A stretch of 64,000 nt of DNA from Flavobacterium sp. (GCA_023259675.1 JALRGT010000006.1:1-64000), one strand, 5' to 3'; counted from the stretch's first letter, positions 1 through 9,251 are shown. Numbers and translations: made by a program. Notes: generated from the letters alone by a model not told the origin.

Positions 1-2
1 AT

Positions 3-848
3 TATGAAGTCTTTTTTGCGGAAGCCAAAAGTATTCCCAATATTCTACATGAAATTGGTCGTTTAAGGGAAATTACTTTCAGAGAAGTGGGTGAAGGCAC
101 CAATGAGTCGATTGATTTAGACCAATTTGACCAATATTACCACCATCTTTTTTTATGGGATGATACCGAAAAGAAAGTTGCAGGTGCCTATAGAATGGGA
201 TTAGGTTCCGAGATTTTCCCTAAGTATGGAATTGAAGGTTTTTACCTGAATGATCTTTTCCGTTTTGAACCGGAATTGCATGAAATGATGCACCAATCCA
301 TTGAAATGGGAAGAGCATTTATCATCAAAGAATACCAACAAAAACCAATGCCTTTATTCCTCCTTTGGAAAGGAATCATTCATACGACATTACGTTTCCC
401 GGAACATAAATTCCTACTTGGCGGCGTGAGTATCAGCAATCAATTTTCGGATTTTTCTAAATCCCTGATGATTGAGTTTATGAAATCAAATTACTATGAT
501 CCTTACATTGCGCAATACATTCATCCGAAGAAAGCCTACAAAGTAAAACTCAAAGATGCCGATAAAGATTTTATCTTCAATGAGACTGAAGCCGACTTGA
601 ACAAGTTTGACAAGATTATTGATGAATTGGAACCTGGCATTTTACGTTTGCCAGTTTTAATCAAAAAGTACATCAAACAAAATGCGAAAGTGGTCGCTTT
701 TAATGTCGATCCACTATTCAATAATGCGATAGATGGCCTAATGTACATCAGAATTGCTGATATCCCGGAGAGCACGATGAAACCCGTGATGGAAGAATTT
801 CAAAGTGAACTGGAACGAAAATTATCCGAAAAAGGCGAATTGCAATAA
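3..848 (+). CDS. OlsF-like ornithine-lipid acyltransferase, C-terminal part (5' end outside window)
   Basis: The reading frame is open from the first bases of the window, so only about the last 281 residues are present. The visible part is an OlsB/hemolysin-type GNAT N-acyltransferase domain (FREVGEG near the left edge, then GAYRMGLG, a Glu-rich loop and SIEMGRAFI). In Flavobacteriaceae this domain is normally the second half of OlsF, whose N-terminal PlsC-like half makes the ester bond while the GNAT half N-acylates ornithine. That full architecture is inferred from the family, because the N-terminal half is not in the window. The gene ends before a strong hairpin shared with the convergent TM2 gene. 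It could instead be a free-standing OlsB-like acyltransferase. Confidence 0.7.
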   Translation, partial: YEVFFAEAKSIPNILHEIGRLREITFREVGEGTNESIDLDQFDQYYHHLFLWDDTEKKVAGAYRMGLGSEIFPKYGIEGFYLNDLFRFEPELHEMMHQSIEMGRAFIIKEYQQKPMPLFLLWKGIIHTTLRFPEHKFLLGGVSISNQFSDFSKSLMIEFMKSNYYDPYIAQYIHPKKAYKVKLKDADKDFIFNETEADLNKFDKIIDELEPGILRLPVLIKKYIKQNAKVVAFNVDPLFNNAIDGLMYIRIADIPESTMKPVMEEFQSELERKLSEKGELQ

Positions 849-870
849 AATTCTTCTTCTTTATAAAAAC

Positions 871-900
871 AAAAAGTCTCGAAAATTTCGAGACTTTTTT
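871..900. terminator. Bidirectional Rho-independent terminator
   Basis: A near-perfect palindrome (arms AAAAGTCTCGAAA and TTTCGAGACTTTT) is flanked by an A run on the left and a T run on the right. It lies between the convergent OlsF-like gene and the TM2 gene and can end transcription from both sides. Confidence 0.85.
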
Positions 901-904
901 ATGT

Positions 905-1186
905 TTAAAACCATGGTTTTTTATGCAATTGATAGGTATTGTAAAACTCCTGATCTGATTTGGTCAAATAAATAATTCCTTCGATTAAACCGAGAATACT
1001 GGTAAGTATCCCACAGCTAATAAGACTCATAGCCAACCAAATAATTCCTTCGGTTGTATATCCTAAAAGAAATTTATGAATTCCGAAAGGAGCCACAAGA
1101 ATAGCCAGTAAACCGGCAGCTAACCTCTTATTATCTTCCTGAATGGGTTCCGGAGTATTCCATGCCTCGTGTTTTGAATTTTCCAT
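905..1186 (-). CDS. TM2 domain-containing membrane protein
   Basis: The 93-residue protein has a short polar N-terminus, then a TM2 domain: a basic KRLAAG entry, a first membrane helix containing FGIHKFLLGY (the Gly-x-His-x-Phe-Tyr type turn of TM2 proteins), and a second helix from about residue 48 to 75. TM2 proteins are small inner-membrane proteins of unknown biochemical role. The gene stands alone and converges on the OlsF-like gene through the terminator at 871-900. The family call is firm; the function is unknown. Confidence 0.85.
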   Translation of the reverse strand: MENSKHEAWNTPEPIQEDNKRLAAGLLAILVAPFGIHKFLLGYTTEGIIWLAMSLISCGILTSILGLIEGIIYLTKSDQEFYNTYQLHKKPWF

Positions 1187-1263
1187 TATTTACAGTTATC
1201 AATTGATTTTCAATGAATAAAATTAAGAAAATAATTGCACTTTACCATCCAGAGCTCCCTTTT

Positions 1264-2217
1264 TTAAAAATACAGCGCTTTAATTTTATCTACAATGACT
1301 TGTGCCAATCGTTCGTGACTTTCAAAAGTCCATCCTGCAATATGCGGCGTCAAAATCACTTTCGGCGACTCCAGTAAATATTGAAACGCTTCGGGAGTAT
1401 CCCCTTCGGTAAACAAGGTTTCAAAAGACAATTTTTCGTATTCCAACACATCCAATCCGGCTCCCAGAATCTTACCCGATTCCAAGGCAGCCACCAAATC
1501 GGCAGTTACGATATTCTTACCTCTTGACGTATTAAAAATCCAAAAAGGCTTCGCAAAAGCATTGATAAAGTCGCTATTTACCATTTTATCGGTTTCGAGT
1601 GTCCAGGGAATATTCAAACTGAGCACCTCCACTTTTTCCTGAAATTCGGCCAAACTCACTTGACGTGCATTTTCGTCACCCACATTTTCTTTAATATCAT
1701 AACACAGCACTTCTACATCAAAACCACGGAGTTTTTTGGCAAAGGATTTTCCCATGTTGCCATAACCAATAATCCCGACCGTTTTTCCGTCCAATTCATG
1801 ACCGCGGTTTCTTTCGCGGTTCCAATGTCCCGAACGCACTTCTTTATCGGCTTTATTTAAGTTATTAAAAAGCGACAAAATCATTCCCAGCGTATGTTCG
1901 GCAACGGCATTGCGATTCCCCTCGGGAGCAGCAATAAGTGCAATATTTTTGGCTTCGGCATACTCGCAATCAATGCTTTCAAGCCCCGCACCTACACGGG
2001 CGATAAATTGCAAATTAGTCGCTTTGTCCAAGAACGCTTTATCAATCTTAAACCGACTCCGAATAACAATACCATGATAATCGGGAATCTTCGCTTCTAT
2101 TTCAGCTTTCGAAGATTTAAAATCTTCAAAATTAGAAAAACCGGCTTCCTGTAATTGATTCCACAACAACGGATGATTGCTGTCTATATGTAATATTTTT
2201 ATGTTCTCGGGTTTCAA
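1264..2217 (-). CDS. D-2-hydroxyacid dehydrogenase (phosphoglycerate dehydrogenase-like)
   Basis: An NAD-dependent D-isomer 2-hydroxyacid dehydrogenase. Visible marks are the catalytic-domain motif VIRSRFKID, the Rossmann dinucleotide site VGIIGYGNMG, the catalytic Arg in NTSRGK, a Glu in LDVLEYE and the catalytic His in TPHIAGW. At about 317 residues it has the usual family length. The frame stays open to a GTG at 2283, but the protein's homologous start is around KILHIDSNH and no ATG lies there. I chose TTG at 2217, three codons upstream of an ATA that stands where an ATG would be expected. A promoter-like TTACTTTG near 2238-2245 (minus strand) lies inside the longer frame and also argues for the shorter protein. 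The substrate is uncertain; SerA-like or hydroxypyruvate/glyoxylate reductase are possible. Confidence 0.85.
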   Translation of the reverse strand: MKPENIKILHIDSNHPLLWNQLQEAGFSNFEDFKSSKAEIEAKIPDYHGIVIRSRFKIDKAFLDKATNLQFIARVGAGLESIDCEYAEAKNIALIAAPEGNRNAVAEHTLGMILSLFNNLNKADKEVRSGHWNRERNRGHELDGKTVGIIGYGNMGKSFAKKLRGFDVEVLCYDIKENVGDENARQVSLAEFQEKVEVLSLNIPWTLETDKMVNSDFINAFAKPFWIFNTSRGKNIVTADLVAALESGKILGAGLDVLEYEKLSFETLFTEGDTPEAFQYLLESPKVILTPHIAGWTFESHERLAQVIVDKIKALYF

Positions 2218-2305
2218 AATAATCTCTTTTTTAGAGTGCAAAGTAACAAAAACAAAACCATTTATAGTTATTTTTAGGAGCACGAACTCCCCTTTTCAAA
2301 ACAAA

Positions 2306-2404
2306 CAGCTGTCCTGCTCTACGCTATATTCCCGATGATAAAAACTACGGCCAAAAAAAGCCTTGTTTTTCTAAATCGGGAGATGCCGCTGCGATCAGGG
2401 CTAA
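2306..2404 (-). ncRNA. Structured interspersed element, copy D (Flavo-1-like RNA)
   Basis: Read on the minus strand it starts TTTAGCCCTGATCGCAGCGG and ends ATAGCGTAGAGCAGGACAGC, the same conserved flanks seen at 14682, 39455 and 61877. The closing helix is CCTG with CAGG. The central hairpin is long (TCCCGAT with ATCGGGA, then an A/T-rich stem and a poly-T loop) and closely resembles copy C at 39455. It sits between the divergent hydroxyacid dehydrogenase and GH43 genes. The name Flavo-1 (a Rfam family described in Flavobacteria) is from memory and was not checked. Confidence 0.6.
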
Positions 2405-2552
2405 ACCGCCACAGCTATTTTCAAAAAACAGTGTTAATTAAAAACGAAAATAGAATAATATTAAAAAGACATTCTTACATTTGTTTAAATGTATTTAACA
2501 CACTTAAAATAATTAACATCTAGAAAAAATCAGAATCAAACCAATACTTAAC

Positions 2553-3611
2553 ATGAAAACCATTCCATTTCAAATCAAAACAATTGCTTTGTTACTAGTA
2601 TTTCTGTGTGCAACACAATTGCAGGCACAGAAACTGAAAAAAAACCAATTCAATAATCCATTAGCACTACAAAGAGCCGATCCATTTGTCACCAAAGCGG
2701 CCGATGGCACCTATTACTTTATTGCTACGGCACCGGAATACGACCGCATTGAAATACGCAGTTCCAAAACCATCAACGGCATCAAAGACGCTAAACCGGT
2801 CGTAATTTGGCGTAAGCATGAAAAAGGAATCATGGGAAATCATATTTGGGCACCAGAATTGCACCGAATAGACGGAAAATGGTACATCTATTTTGCAGCT
2901 GCTTCAGCTGAAGACAGATGGGCGATTCATAAATATGCCTTATCCAATCCATCTGAAGATCCTACGCAAGGAACTTGGACAGAAGAAGGACAGATTGTTA
3001 CCAAAAGAGATATTTTCTCCCTTGATGCCACTACTTTTGAATCAAACGGACAACGCTATTTGATTTGGGTGGATAGAGGACCTGGACCAGTAGTAAACAC
3101 CAGTTTGTATATCGCTAAAATGACCAGTCCAACAACAGTTGATGAGAAGCAAGTAGTAATTAGTCAACCCGATTACGATTGGGAACAACACACTTATAAG
3201 GTTAACGAAGGCCCAGCAGTATTGATTAGAAACGGAAAAGTATTTCTAACTTTTTCGGCTAGCGCTACTGATGCTACTTATTGTATTGGATTGCTTTGGG
3301 CAAAAGAAGGGGCCGATTTATTGGACCCAGCTTCTTGGAATAAACTAGATAAACCCGTTTTCTTCACCAATGAAAAATTCAAGCGTTATGGACCGGGACA
3401 CAACAGCTTCACCGTTTCCGAAGATGGCAAAACCGACATTATGATTTACCATGCCCGCGATTACAAAGAGATTATTGGCGATGCACTATCAGACCCAAAT
3501 CGTCACACCCGCGCCAGAGTATTAAAATGGACCAAAGACGGTATGCCTGATTTTGGACAAGAATATGACGATAACGAAATGGCACTCAAACATCCAAAAA
3601 AGAAAAAATAG
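2553..3611 (+). CDS. Secreted glycoside hydrolase family 43 (exo-alpha-L-arabinofuranosidase type)
   Basis: A signal peptide (residues 1-26, ending LQAQ) precedes a five-bladed GH43 propeller. The three family catalytic acids are visible: general base D43 in RADPF, pKa modulator D158 in SLDATTF and general acid E219 in NEGPAV. The stretch PEYDRIEIR and IWAPELHRIDGKWYIYF closely follow exo-1,5-alpha-L-arabinofuranosidases of GH43 subfamily 26, so release of arabinose from arabinan or arabinoxylan side chains is the likely activity; the subfamily is assigned from memory. The very basic tail HPKKKK is unusual but short. No SusC/SusD or other polysaccharide genes are adjacent. A promoter-like TACATTTG lies at 2476-2483. 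Confidence 0.88.
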   Translation: MKTIPFQIKTIALLLVFLCATQLQAQKLKKNQFNNPLALQRADPFVTKAADGTYYFIATAPEYDRIEIRSSKTINGIKDAKPVVIWRKHEKGIMGNHIWAPELHRIDGKWYIYFAAASAEDRWAIHKYALSNPSEDPTQGTWTEEGQIVTKRDIFSLDATTFESNGQRYLIWVDRGPGPVVNTSLYIAKMTSPTTVDEKQVVISQPDYDWEQHTYKVNEGPAVLIRNGKVFLTFSASATDATYCIGLLWAKEGADLLDPASWNKLDKPVFFTNEKFKRYGPGHNSFTVSEDGKTDIMIYHARDYKEIIGDALSDPNRHTRARVLKWTKDGMPDFGQEYDDNEMALKHPKKKK

Positions 3612-3631
3612 AAAAGGGTTTATTAAAATAC

Positions 3632-3669
3632 AAAAAGGGTTTTCTCAGTATGTTGAGAAAACCCTTTTT
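3632..3669. terminator. Bidirectional terminator hairpin
   Basis: Arms AAAAAGGGTTTTCTCA and TGAGAAAACCCTTTTT enclose a short loop and give A/T tracts on both sides. It lies between the convergent GH43 and proC genes. Confidence 0.9.
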
Positions 3670-3687
3670 ATTTGAAAATATCAAGTA

Positions 3688-4467
3688 TTACAAATCCTTA
3701 ATTTTCTTTACCGCTGCTTTGATTCCACGGATAATTGAAGAACTGAAACCATGAGATTCCATTTCGCTTAATCCCGTTATCGTGCAACCTTGAGGAGTGG
3801 TAACCCTATCTATAAGTTGTTCTGGGTGGATTTGTTCCTCCATTACCATTTCGGCGGCTCCTTTAACGGTCTGTGCCGAAATAGCCAAAGCCGTTTTCCA
3901 GTCAAACCCAATTTCGATACCTGCTTGCATAGATGCTCTTATATAACGCAAAGCAAAAGCAGTTCCGCTAGCGGCTAATACCGTAGCTGCATCCATTAAT
4001 TTTTCGTCAATAACCGGAGCTGTTCCTAGTGCTTCAAAAATAGTTACTAATTTTTGTCCTTCCGTTGCATGTTTTTCATTGAATGAAATACAGGTCGCCG
4101 ATGCAGCATATTGGGCTGCAATATTGGGCATAATACGAACAGCCTGATGGTTTTCTCCAATTTTTTTTTGCAAAGCTTCCGTTGATAATCCAGTTACTGC
4201 AGAAGCAATGGTTTTATTGGAAATAACGGGAAGAATTTCTTGTAAAACCGTGTCTACTTGATAGGGTTTTATAGTTAAAATAATAACATCAGCTTCCTGA
4301 ATATTGTGTTTATTATCTGAAGAAATTGTTACGCCTAATTTTTCTAAATATAGGATATTAGCTGTATTTCTTCTTGTTACTGTAAGTTGATGATTACTGC
4401 CATTTTTTGCTATTCCTAACGCAATAGCAGCACCTAAGTTACCTCCTCCAATGATGTGTATATTCAT
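3688..4467 (-). CDS. proC: Pyrroline-5-carboxylate reductase
   Basis: Catalyses the last step of proline synthesis, reduction of 1-pyrroline-5-carboxylate with NAD(P)H in the cytoplasm. The N-terminal Rossmann motif IIGGGNLGAA, the SAVTGLS segment, RIMPNIA, and the C-terminal dimer domain with TPQGCTITGL are typical. I start at the ATG giving MNIHIIGGGN (259 residues); the frame is open ten codons further upstream but those residues are not family-like. The gene stands alone, convergent with GH43. Upstream, around 4490-4525, is a C/T-rich repeat with CTCTCC motifs of the kind seen between flavobacterial genes. Confidence 0.93.
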   Translation of the reverse strand: MNIHIIGGGNLGAAIALGIAKNGSNHQLTVTRRNTANILYLEKLGVTISSDNKHNIQEADVIILTIKPYQVDTVLQEILPVISNKTIASAVTGLSTEALQKKIGENHQAVRIMPNIAAQYAASATCISFNEKHATEGQKLVTIFEALGTAPVIDEKLMDAATVLAASGTAFALRYIRASMQAGIEIGFDWKTALAISAQTVKGAAEMVMEEQIHPEQLIDRVTTPQGCTITGLSEMESHGFSSSIIRGIKAAVKKIKDL

Positions 4468-4574
4468 ACTGTAAAATCTGTTTTTTCCTCTCCCCAACCC
4501 TCTCCAAAGGAAAGGGAGGCTATGCGGAAAGTGTTATTAGTATACTGTTTTTGTTTTTTAAAATTTACTGATTT

Positions 4575-5927
4575 TCAAAACCCTAAAATCATTTTCGCTA
4601 TCGAAAAATAAATAAGGATTCCGCAAATATCGTTACTTGTTGTTATAAATGGTCCAGTTGCCAGCGCGGGGTCAATTCCAAATTTATCCAATAATAAGGG
4701 AATAAATGTCCCGATAAGAGAGGCAATCACAATTACAGAAATCAAGGCAACAGTCACAATCAAACCGATGACTATTTCTACATCCAACAGAAAATGACTT
4801 CCTATAAATAAAATGCTCGCCAAAATAACGCCATTTAATAAACTCAAAGAGACTTCTTTAATCAATCGGTTAAACAATGATCCACTCAACGTATCATTGG
4901 CCAAACCTTGCACAATTATTGCCGAGGATTGTACTCCTACATTTCCGGCCATCGCCGCAATTAGCGGAGTAAAAAAGAACAAATTGCCGTGTAGCAGCAT
5001 TGCTCCTTCAAATAACCCCAGCACTTTTACGGTGATAAAACCTCCCAAAAGTGCCAAAACCAACCAAGGCAAACGTGCTTTGGTCAACTCCATGATGCTA
5101 TCATCGGCTTCAACATCCTGCGAAATACCCGCAGCCAACTGGTAATCTTGATCGGCTTCGTCCTTGATTACATCCACGATGTCATCAATGGTGATTCTCC
5201 CAACCAAACGTCCCAATTCGTCCACCACCGGAATTGCCTCTAAATCGTATTTTTGCATGATACGGGCAACCTCAACGTCTTCGGCATCTACGTTTACATA
5301 ATTTAAGTTCCGAATGTAAACGTCATTAATAGCTGTTTTGGTCGAAGTGGTCAGTAAATCTTTCAGCGACAAACGCCCTTTCAATCGATCTTCATCATCG
5401 ACGACATAAATAGAGTGAACACGGGAAATATTCTCGGCCTGAATACGCATTTCTTTTACACAAGTGAGCACATTCCAATTTTCATTGACTTTTACCAACT
5501 CCTTGTGCATGATTCCCCCTGCGGTGTCTTCTTTATACCGAAGTAAATCGACAATATCTTTGGCATGCTCAACGTCTTGTAATTCAGAAATTACTTCTGC
5601 TTTAATCTCTTGCGAAAGTTCCGCAATAATATCAGCAGCATCATTGGTTTCCAATTCGTCCAACTCCTCTGCAATTTCTTTTGGAGAAAGTCGGCTTAAT
5701 ATATTTTCACGCAAATCATCTTCCAATTCTAAAAGAATCTCTGCCGTTTTATCACTATCTAATACTTTAAAAATATAGGTGGCACCGTCAAAATCAAGCT
5801 CATCCAGAATTTCGGCAATATCAGCATGGTGAATATCCTTTAATAAAGCTTCCAGTTTTTGGTCACTTTTATTAAGAATAAGCTCCTTTACTTCTTGAAT
5901 TAATTCCTTGCTGATTTTAAACTCCAT
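4575..5927 (-). CDS. mgtE: Magnesium transporter MgtE
   Basis: Homodimeric Mg2+ channel of the inner membrane, 450 residues, the normal length. Domains in order: the superhelical MgtE N domain (about 10-130, with repeated LLEDIH/LDELD-like acidic motifs), two CBS domains (about 135-255, with GRLSLKDLL and [11 protein letters not shown]), an acidic linker helix (about 255-275), and five membrane helices (about 285-450) including MAGNVGVQS of the pore region and [10 protein letters not shown]. The acidic N/CBS region normally senses cytosolic Mg2+ and gates the channel. It overlaps the rsmA stop by 11 bases, so the two are probably translated from one mRNA. Confidence 0.95.
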   Translation of the reverse strand: MEFKISKELIQEVKELILNKSDQKLEALLKDIHHADIAEILDELDFDGATYIFKVLDSDKTAEILLELEDDLRENILSRLSPKEIAEELDELETNDAADIIAELSQEIKAEVISELQDVEHAKDIVDLLRYKEDTAGGIMHKELVKVNENWNVLTCVKEMRIQAENISRVHSIYVVDDEDRLKGRLSLKDLLTTSTKTAINDVYIRNLNYVNVDAEDVEVARIMQKYDLEAIPVVDELGRLVGRITIDDIVDVIKDEADQDYQLAAGISQDVEADDSIMELTKARLPWLVLALLGGFITVKVLGLFEGAMLLHGNLFFFTPLIAAMAGNVGVQSSAIIVQGLANDTLSGSLFNRLIKEVSLSLLNGVILASILFIGSHFLLDVEIVIGLIVTVALISVIVIASLIGTFIPLLLDKFGIDPALATGPFITTSNDICGILIYFSIAKMILGF

Positions 5928-6699
5928 CGGCTTCTATTTTTTGGGTAAGTGCTATAAATTCTTCTACGCTTAACTGTTCCGGACGAAGATTGAATACCTC
6001 ATCTTCTCTGAGACTATCCGACAAATTTAAAGTTTTTAAACTATTGCGCAAGGTCTTTCTGCGTTGCTGAAAAGCGGTTTTTACCACCGTGAAAAATAAT
6101 TTTTCGCCGCAAGGCAAACTATAATCAGCTTTTCGGCGTAAACGCAATACTCCCGATTTTACTTTTGGTGGCGGATTAAAAACATGCTCGTCTACCGTAA
6201 ACAGATATTCGGCATCATAAAAAGCCTGTGCCAAAACTGAAAGAATTCCGTAGGTTTTACTCCCTTTTTTTTCACAGATGCGTTCCGCCACTTCTTTTTG
6301 GAACATCCCGGCAAATTCGGGAATCTGATCGCGAAATTCTAATGTCCTAAAAACAATCTGTGTCGAAATATTATAGGGAAAATTGCCAATGATAGCGAAT
6401 TGTTTGCCTTTAAAAATTTCATTGACATCGTATTTCAAAAAATCTTTGGATATAATTCGATCCTTCAATTTGGCGTAATTCGTATCTAAATATTCCACCG
6501 ATTCGGTATCGATTTCAATCACATAAGTATTGATGGGTTTATCCAATAAATATTTGGTCAAAACACCCATTCCCGGACCTATTTCCAATACATCTTCATA
6601 TCCTTCTAAGTTCAAGGTATCGGCAATATCCTTGGCGATACTTTCGTCTTTAAGGAAATGCTGTCCGAGGTGTTTTTTTGCTTTTACTTTATCCATCAT
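5917..6699 (-). CDS. rsmA: 16S rRNA A1518/A1519 dimethyltransferase
   Basis: RsmA (KsgA) dimethylates two adjacent adenosines near the 3' end of 16S rRNA using S-adenosylmethionine. The signature KKHLGQHFL is at the start, SAM motif [12 protein letters not shown] at residues 38-48 and the catalytic NFPY motif at 106-109. Length (260) is normal. The start has two Met codons in a row and either may be used. It overlaps mgtE by 11 bases and follows DUF4286, the TPR protein and serS in the same direction. Confidence 0.96.
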   Translation of the reverse strand: MMDKVKAKKHLGQHFLKDESIAKDIADTLNLEGYEDVLEIGPGMGVLTKYLLDKPINTYVIEIDTESVEYLDTNYAKLKDRIISKDFLKYDVNEIFKGKQFAIIGNFPYNISTQIVFRTLEFRDQIPEFAGMFQKEVAERICEKKGSKTYGILSVLAQAFYDAEYLFTVDEHVFNPPPKVKSGVLRLRRKADYSLPCGEKLFFTVVKTAFQQRRKTLRNSLKTLNLSDSLREDEVFNLRPEQLSVEEFIALTQKIEADGV

Positions 6700-6961
6700 A
6701 TTTTTTACCTCGAAAGGATTTTTTTTACCACTAAAGTGCTATTTTTTTTTGCCACAAAGGCTCTAAGACTCAGAGTATTTTTTATCTATTTTTATATTAA
6801 AACTCACTCCCGACTCTGCTTGAAGTCCCGTTTTTAACAAAAAGACTTCGACAAGCTCAGCCTGACAATAAACACGTCATTTAATATTGCTTTTTTTAGA
6901 ATAAAAATTCTACCTCGAAGTGACATACATGTACCAATCACTGAACACTGATTACTCAAAT
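6700..6961. repeat. Spacer made of short dispersed-repeat fragments
   Basis: No open frame of note. It contains ACTTCGACAAGCTCAGCCTG (about 6845-6865), which recurs in opposite orientation and diverged form near 46068-46090, and at 6938-6970 a CTGAACACTG / AGTGTTC motif related to the larger inverted repeat at 9174-9248. Confidence 0.45.
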
Positions 6962-7273
6962 TTAGTGTTCCGAAATAACTTCCAACTCTGTCCTAAAAGT
7001 AAGCATTTTATCTGCAAATAATTTCAAAGCTTCTGCCTGCAAAGCGGGTGCATTCTCTTGATAATATTTTTCCAGTGTCTCTTTACTGTCGGTGGTGTAT
7101 TGTGTAGAATAGGTTACTCCACCCATTTCTTCCTCAACCAAAACACGCACCAATCGCGCTGCCGAAAACTTGCCTGTAGCCAGCATTTCGGGGATGTGTT
7201 TGTGTTGCATCCATATCATCCATTGATCATGAACGCTTTCGTGTATGTTGGTGGTAACGTTGTAGATTATCAT
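6962..7273 (-). CDS. DUF4286 family protein
   Basis: A 103-residue soluble protein starting MIIYNVTTNI, with a ferredoxin-like alpha/beta pattern, WMIWMQHKHIPEML and a conserved Tyr-rich middle (YSTQYTTDS). This matches DUF4286, a small dimeric alpha-beta barrel-like family found in Bacteroidota, often beside rsmA and a TPR gene as here. It resembles antibiotic-biosynthesis-monooxygenase-like folds, but no reaction is known. Family call confident; function unknown. Confidence 0.85.
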   Translation of the reverse strand: MIIYNVTTNIHESVHDQWMIWMQHKHIPEMLATGKFSAARLVRVLVEEEMGGVTYSTQYTTDSKETLEKYYQENAPALQAEALKLFADKMLTFRTELEVISEH

Positions 7274-7290
7274 AATTATCTGAATTTATT

Positions 7291-7385
7291 CCCCCTAACC
7301 CCCGAAGGGGGAATTATTGTGTGTAATTTGTTATTCTTATTATTGTTTAACTTACCTCGAGTTGCCCCCTTCGGGGGTTAGGGGG
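7291..7385. repeat. G/C-rich inverted repeat
   Basis: CCCCCTAACCCCCGAAGGGG at 7291-7310 is repeated as its reverse complement at 7365-7385, with about 50 AT-rich bases between. Each arm is itself a short hairpin (CCCCC/GGGGG), so several pairings are possible. It fills the gap between the TPR gene stop and the DUF4286 start. Confidence 0.7.
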
Positions 7386-7388
7386 ATT

Positions 7389-9167
7389 TTATAAATTTTT
7401 ATCTCCTCGTAACTCCCTGAATTTTTTTCTCGCTTCCACAAAATAAATACTGTCTTCATGATTGAAAAGTATCTTTTCGTATAACGGCTTGGCTTTTTCC
7501 GGGTCGTTCAATTTTTTGCTATAAATCTCTGCCGAAAAAAACAACGCTTCATCTGTGTAAATTCCGTCACTATGCTGCGTAACTATTTTTTGATATTGGC
7601 TTAAAGCCAAAGTAAAATCACCTAACTTTTCCTGAACTTTTCCCAATCGCAACAGCGTTACCGCTTCGATTTCGTCGCCTTTAAAATTATTTAAAACCAA
7701 CTCAAATTGGCTTATCGCTTCCTGATTCCGATTTTGATACAACAGATAATCTCCCTTGGCAAATTGCTTCAATGCCGTTTGTGTCGAATCGGCAACGGTA
7801 TTGTCATTGATTAACAGAAAATACGCTAAGGCATCATTGGCGACCAATTGTGTACTAGCCGATTTCAATTCTTTAAATTGTTTCAATGCCCAAGCAAAAT
7901 CGCCTTTGAAATAGCTTGTTTTGGCCGCTTTCAAACTGGCTTCATGGGCCACGACATCATTTTTTAAATCCATTTCAATCTGCGAATAATACAACAACGC
8001 CTGATTGAATTTTTCCTCATACAAAAAGATATCCGCCAACTCCATTTTAGCCTTTGCTTTTTCATATTCATTCAACTGCAATTCGAGCGCTTTCTTGATG
8101 ATAGCCTTCCCGATTTCCGGTTTTTTCAAATTAAAAGTGACAAAATGCGCCTGAATCAGTTGCAAAGATAAGGTAAAAGGAGCGATTTCATATTGTGCCA
8201 AAAGGGCTTCCAATTCTTTATCGATATTGACATAATCAGCCTCTTTGGCTTTTTCGATTTTCATTTGGATTAAATAGGTATTGGCTTGGACCAACAATTC
8301 CAAATCCATCGTATTGGCAATTACAAACTCCAATATTTCTTGTGCCGTCTCATCTTCCTCTGCCTCGATGGCCAAATGAGCTAAATCGATAATGCCGGAC
8401 AAGGATTCCGGATTGCGTTTGTAAATGGCTTTTTCTTGTATAAACGCTTTCCCAAACTCTTTTTGTTGCACGTAAAACCAACTCAAATAATGGTTCCAGA
8501 AAATATCTTGATTTTTTTGAACGCGAAGGATGAGTGCTTTTCGCAGGGATTCACTAAAACTATTATCGCTATCGTCAGATAAATAACGGGCAAACTGATT
8601 CTGAATAAGAATGGAGTTTTGAGGAGTGGCAAAAGCTTCATCCAAAAAAGTGGTAATCATCTTGTCTAAATCTCCTAATTGTCCGTAAAGCATCCCAATT
8701 TGATAATTAAAACTGAAATTGGGTTGTATGGTTACTGCCAACTGAAAGGCTCTCAGAGCATATTCTAACAATCCTTTTTTGTCAAACGAATAAGAGACAC
8801 CATAAATCTCATTGGCATTTTTCTGAATTCGGTCGAGCGCCTGCTCGTAATACATTTTGGCTTGCTCTTCTTTCTTCTGCAATTGATAATTATAGCCCAA
8901 TTCAATCAACAAATTCCCTTGTTTGTATTTGTCCAATCGCGCTTGAATGGCTTTTTCGGCCACGTCATATTGCTGCAATTGTTGGTAACAATCTATGGTT
9001 CTAAGAAAATATTGGGTGTTTTGCGGAATGTCTTTCAGTAACTCTTCGTAACTGATTTTGGCTTTTTCAAAATCACCTTTGTCGTAGTAATACTGCGCTA
9101 ATTGTTCGTTTTGCGAAAAACAAATCAATGAAAAAAACAGGGAAATATGTAGAATTAAGTATTTCAT
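7389..9167 (-). CDS. Exported tetratricopeptide-repeat protein
   Basis: A 592-residue protein with a signal peptide (MKYLILHISLFFSLICFSQ) followed by TPR helices along nearly the whole length, for example GDFEKAKISYEELLKDIPQN near 33-52 and KLGDFTLALSQYQKIVTQH and DPEKAKPLYEKILFNHEDS near the C-terminus. TPR arrays are protein-binding scaffolds; a periplasmic assembly or tethering role is plausible but unproven. It lies between serS and DUF4286 in a leftward operon-like run, separated from each by a repeat-filled spacer. Confidence 0.88.
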   Translation of the reverse strand: MKYLILHISLFFSLICFSQNEQLAQYYYDKGDFEKAKISYEELLKDIPQNTQYFLRTIDCYQQLQQYDVAEKAIQARLDKYKQGNLLIELGYNYQLQKKEEQAKMYYEQALDRIQKNANEIYGVSYSFDKKGLLEYALRAFQLAVTIQPNFSFNYQIGMLYGQLGDLDKMITTFLDEAFATPQNSILIQNQFARYLSDDSDNSFSESLRKALILRVQKNQDIFWNHYLSWFYVQQKEFGKAFIQEKAIYKRNPESLSGIIDLAHLAIEAEEDETAQEILEFVIANTMDLELLVQANTYLIQMKIEKAKEADYVNIDKELEALLAQYEIAPFTLSLQLIQAHFVTFNLKKPEIGKAIIKKALELQLNEYEKAKAKMELADIFLYEEKFNQALLYYSQIEMDLKNDVVAHEASLKAAKTSYFKGDFAWALKQFKELKSASTQLVANDALAYFLLINDNTVADSTQTALKQFAKGDYLLYQNRNQEAISQFELVLNNFKGDEIEAVTLLRLGKVQEKLGDFTLALSQYQKIVTQHSDGIYTDEALFFSAEIYSKKLNDPEKAKPLYEKILFNHEDSIYFVEARKKFRELRGDKNL

Positions 9168-9173
9168 TAAAAT

Positions 9174-9248
9174 AGTGTTCAGTATTCAGTGTTCAGTTTA
9201 TGTACCGATGCATATAAGCTGAACACCGATCACTGAGGACTGAACACT
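9174..9248. repeat. Long inverted repeat built from CAGTGTTCAG units
   Basis: The left arm (AGTGTTCAGTATTCAGTGTT, 9174-9193) and the right arm (ending CTGAGGACTGAACACT at 9248) are imperfect reverse complements, with repeated GTTCAG / CTGAAC units within each arm. It fills the gap between serS and the TPR gene. Fragments of the same motif occur near 6940-6970 and 54548-54557. Confidence 0.65.
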
Positions 9249-9251
9249 AAT

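Noticed and set aside
2335..2523. 62-codon plus-strand frame after the hydroxyacid dehydrogenase
   Set aside because: It overlaps the interspersed structured element and reads as repeat sequence; no family-like residues and no promoter of its own.
4490..4525. C/T-rich block upstream of proC as a regulatory site
   Set aside because: It looks like a common spacer repeat (CTCTCC motifs) and has no symmetry or promoter fit that I can defend.
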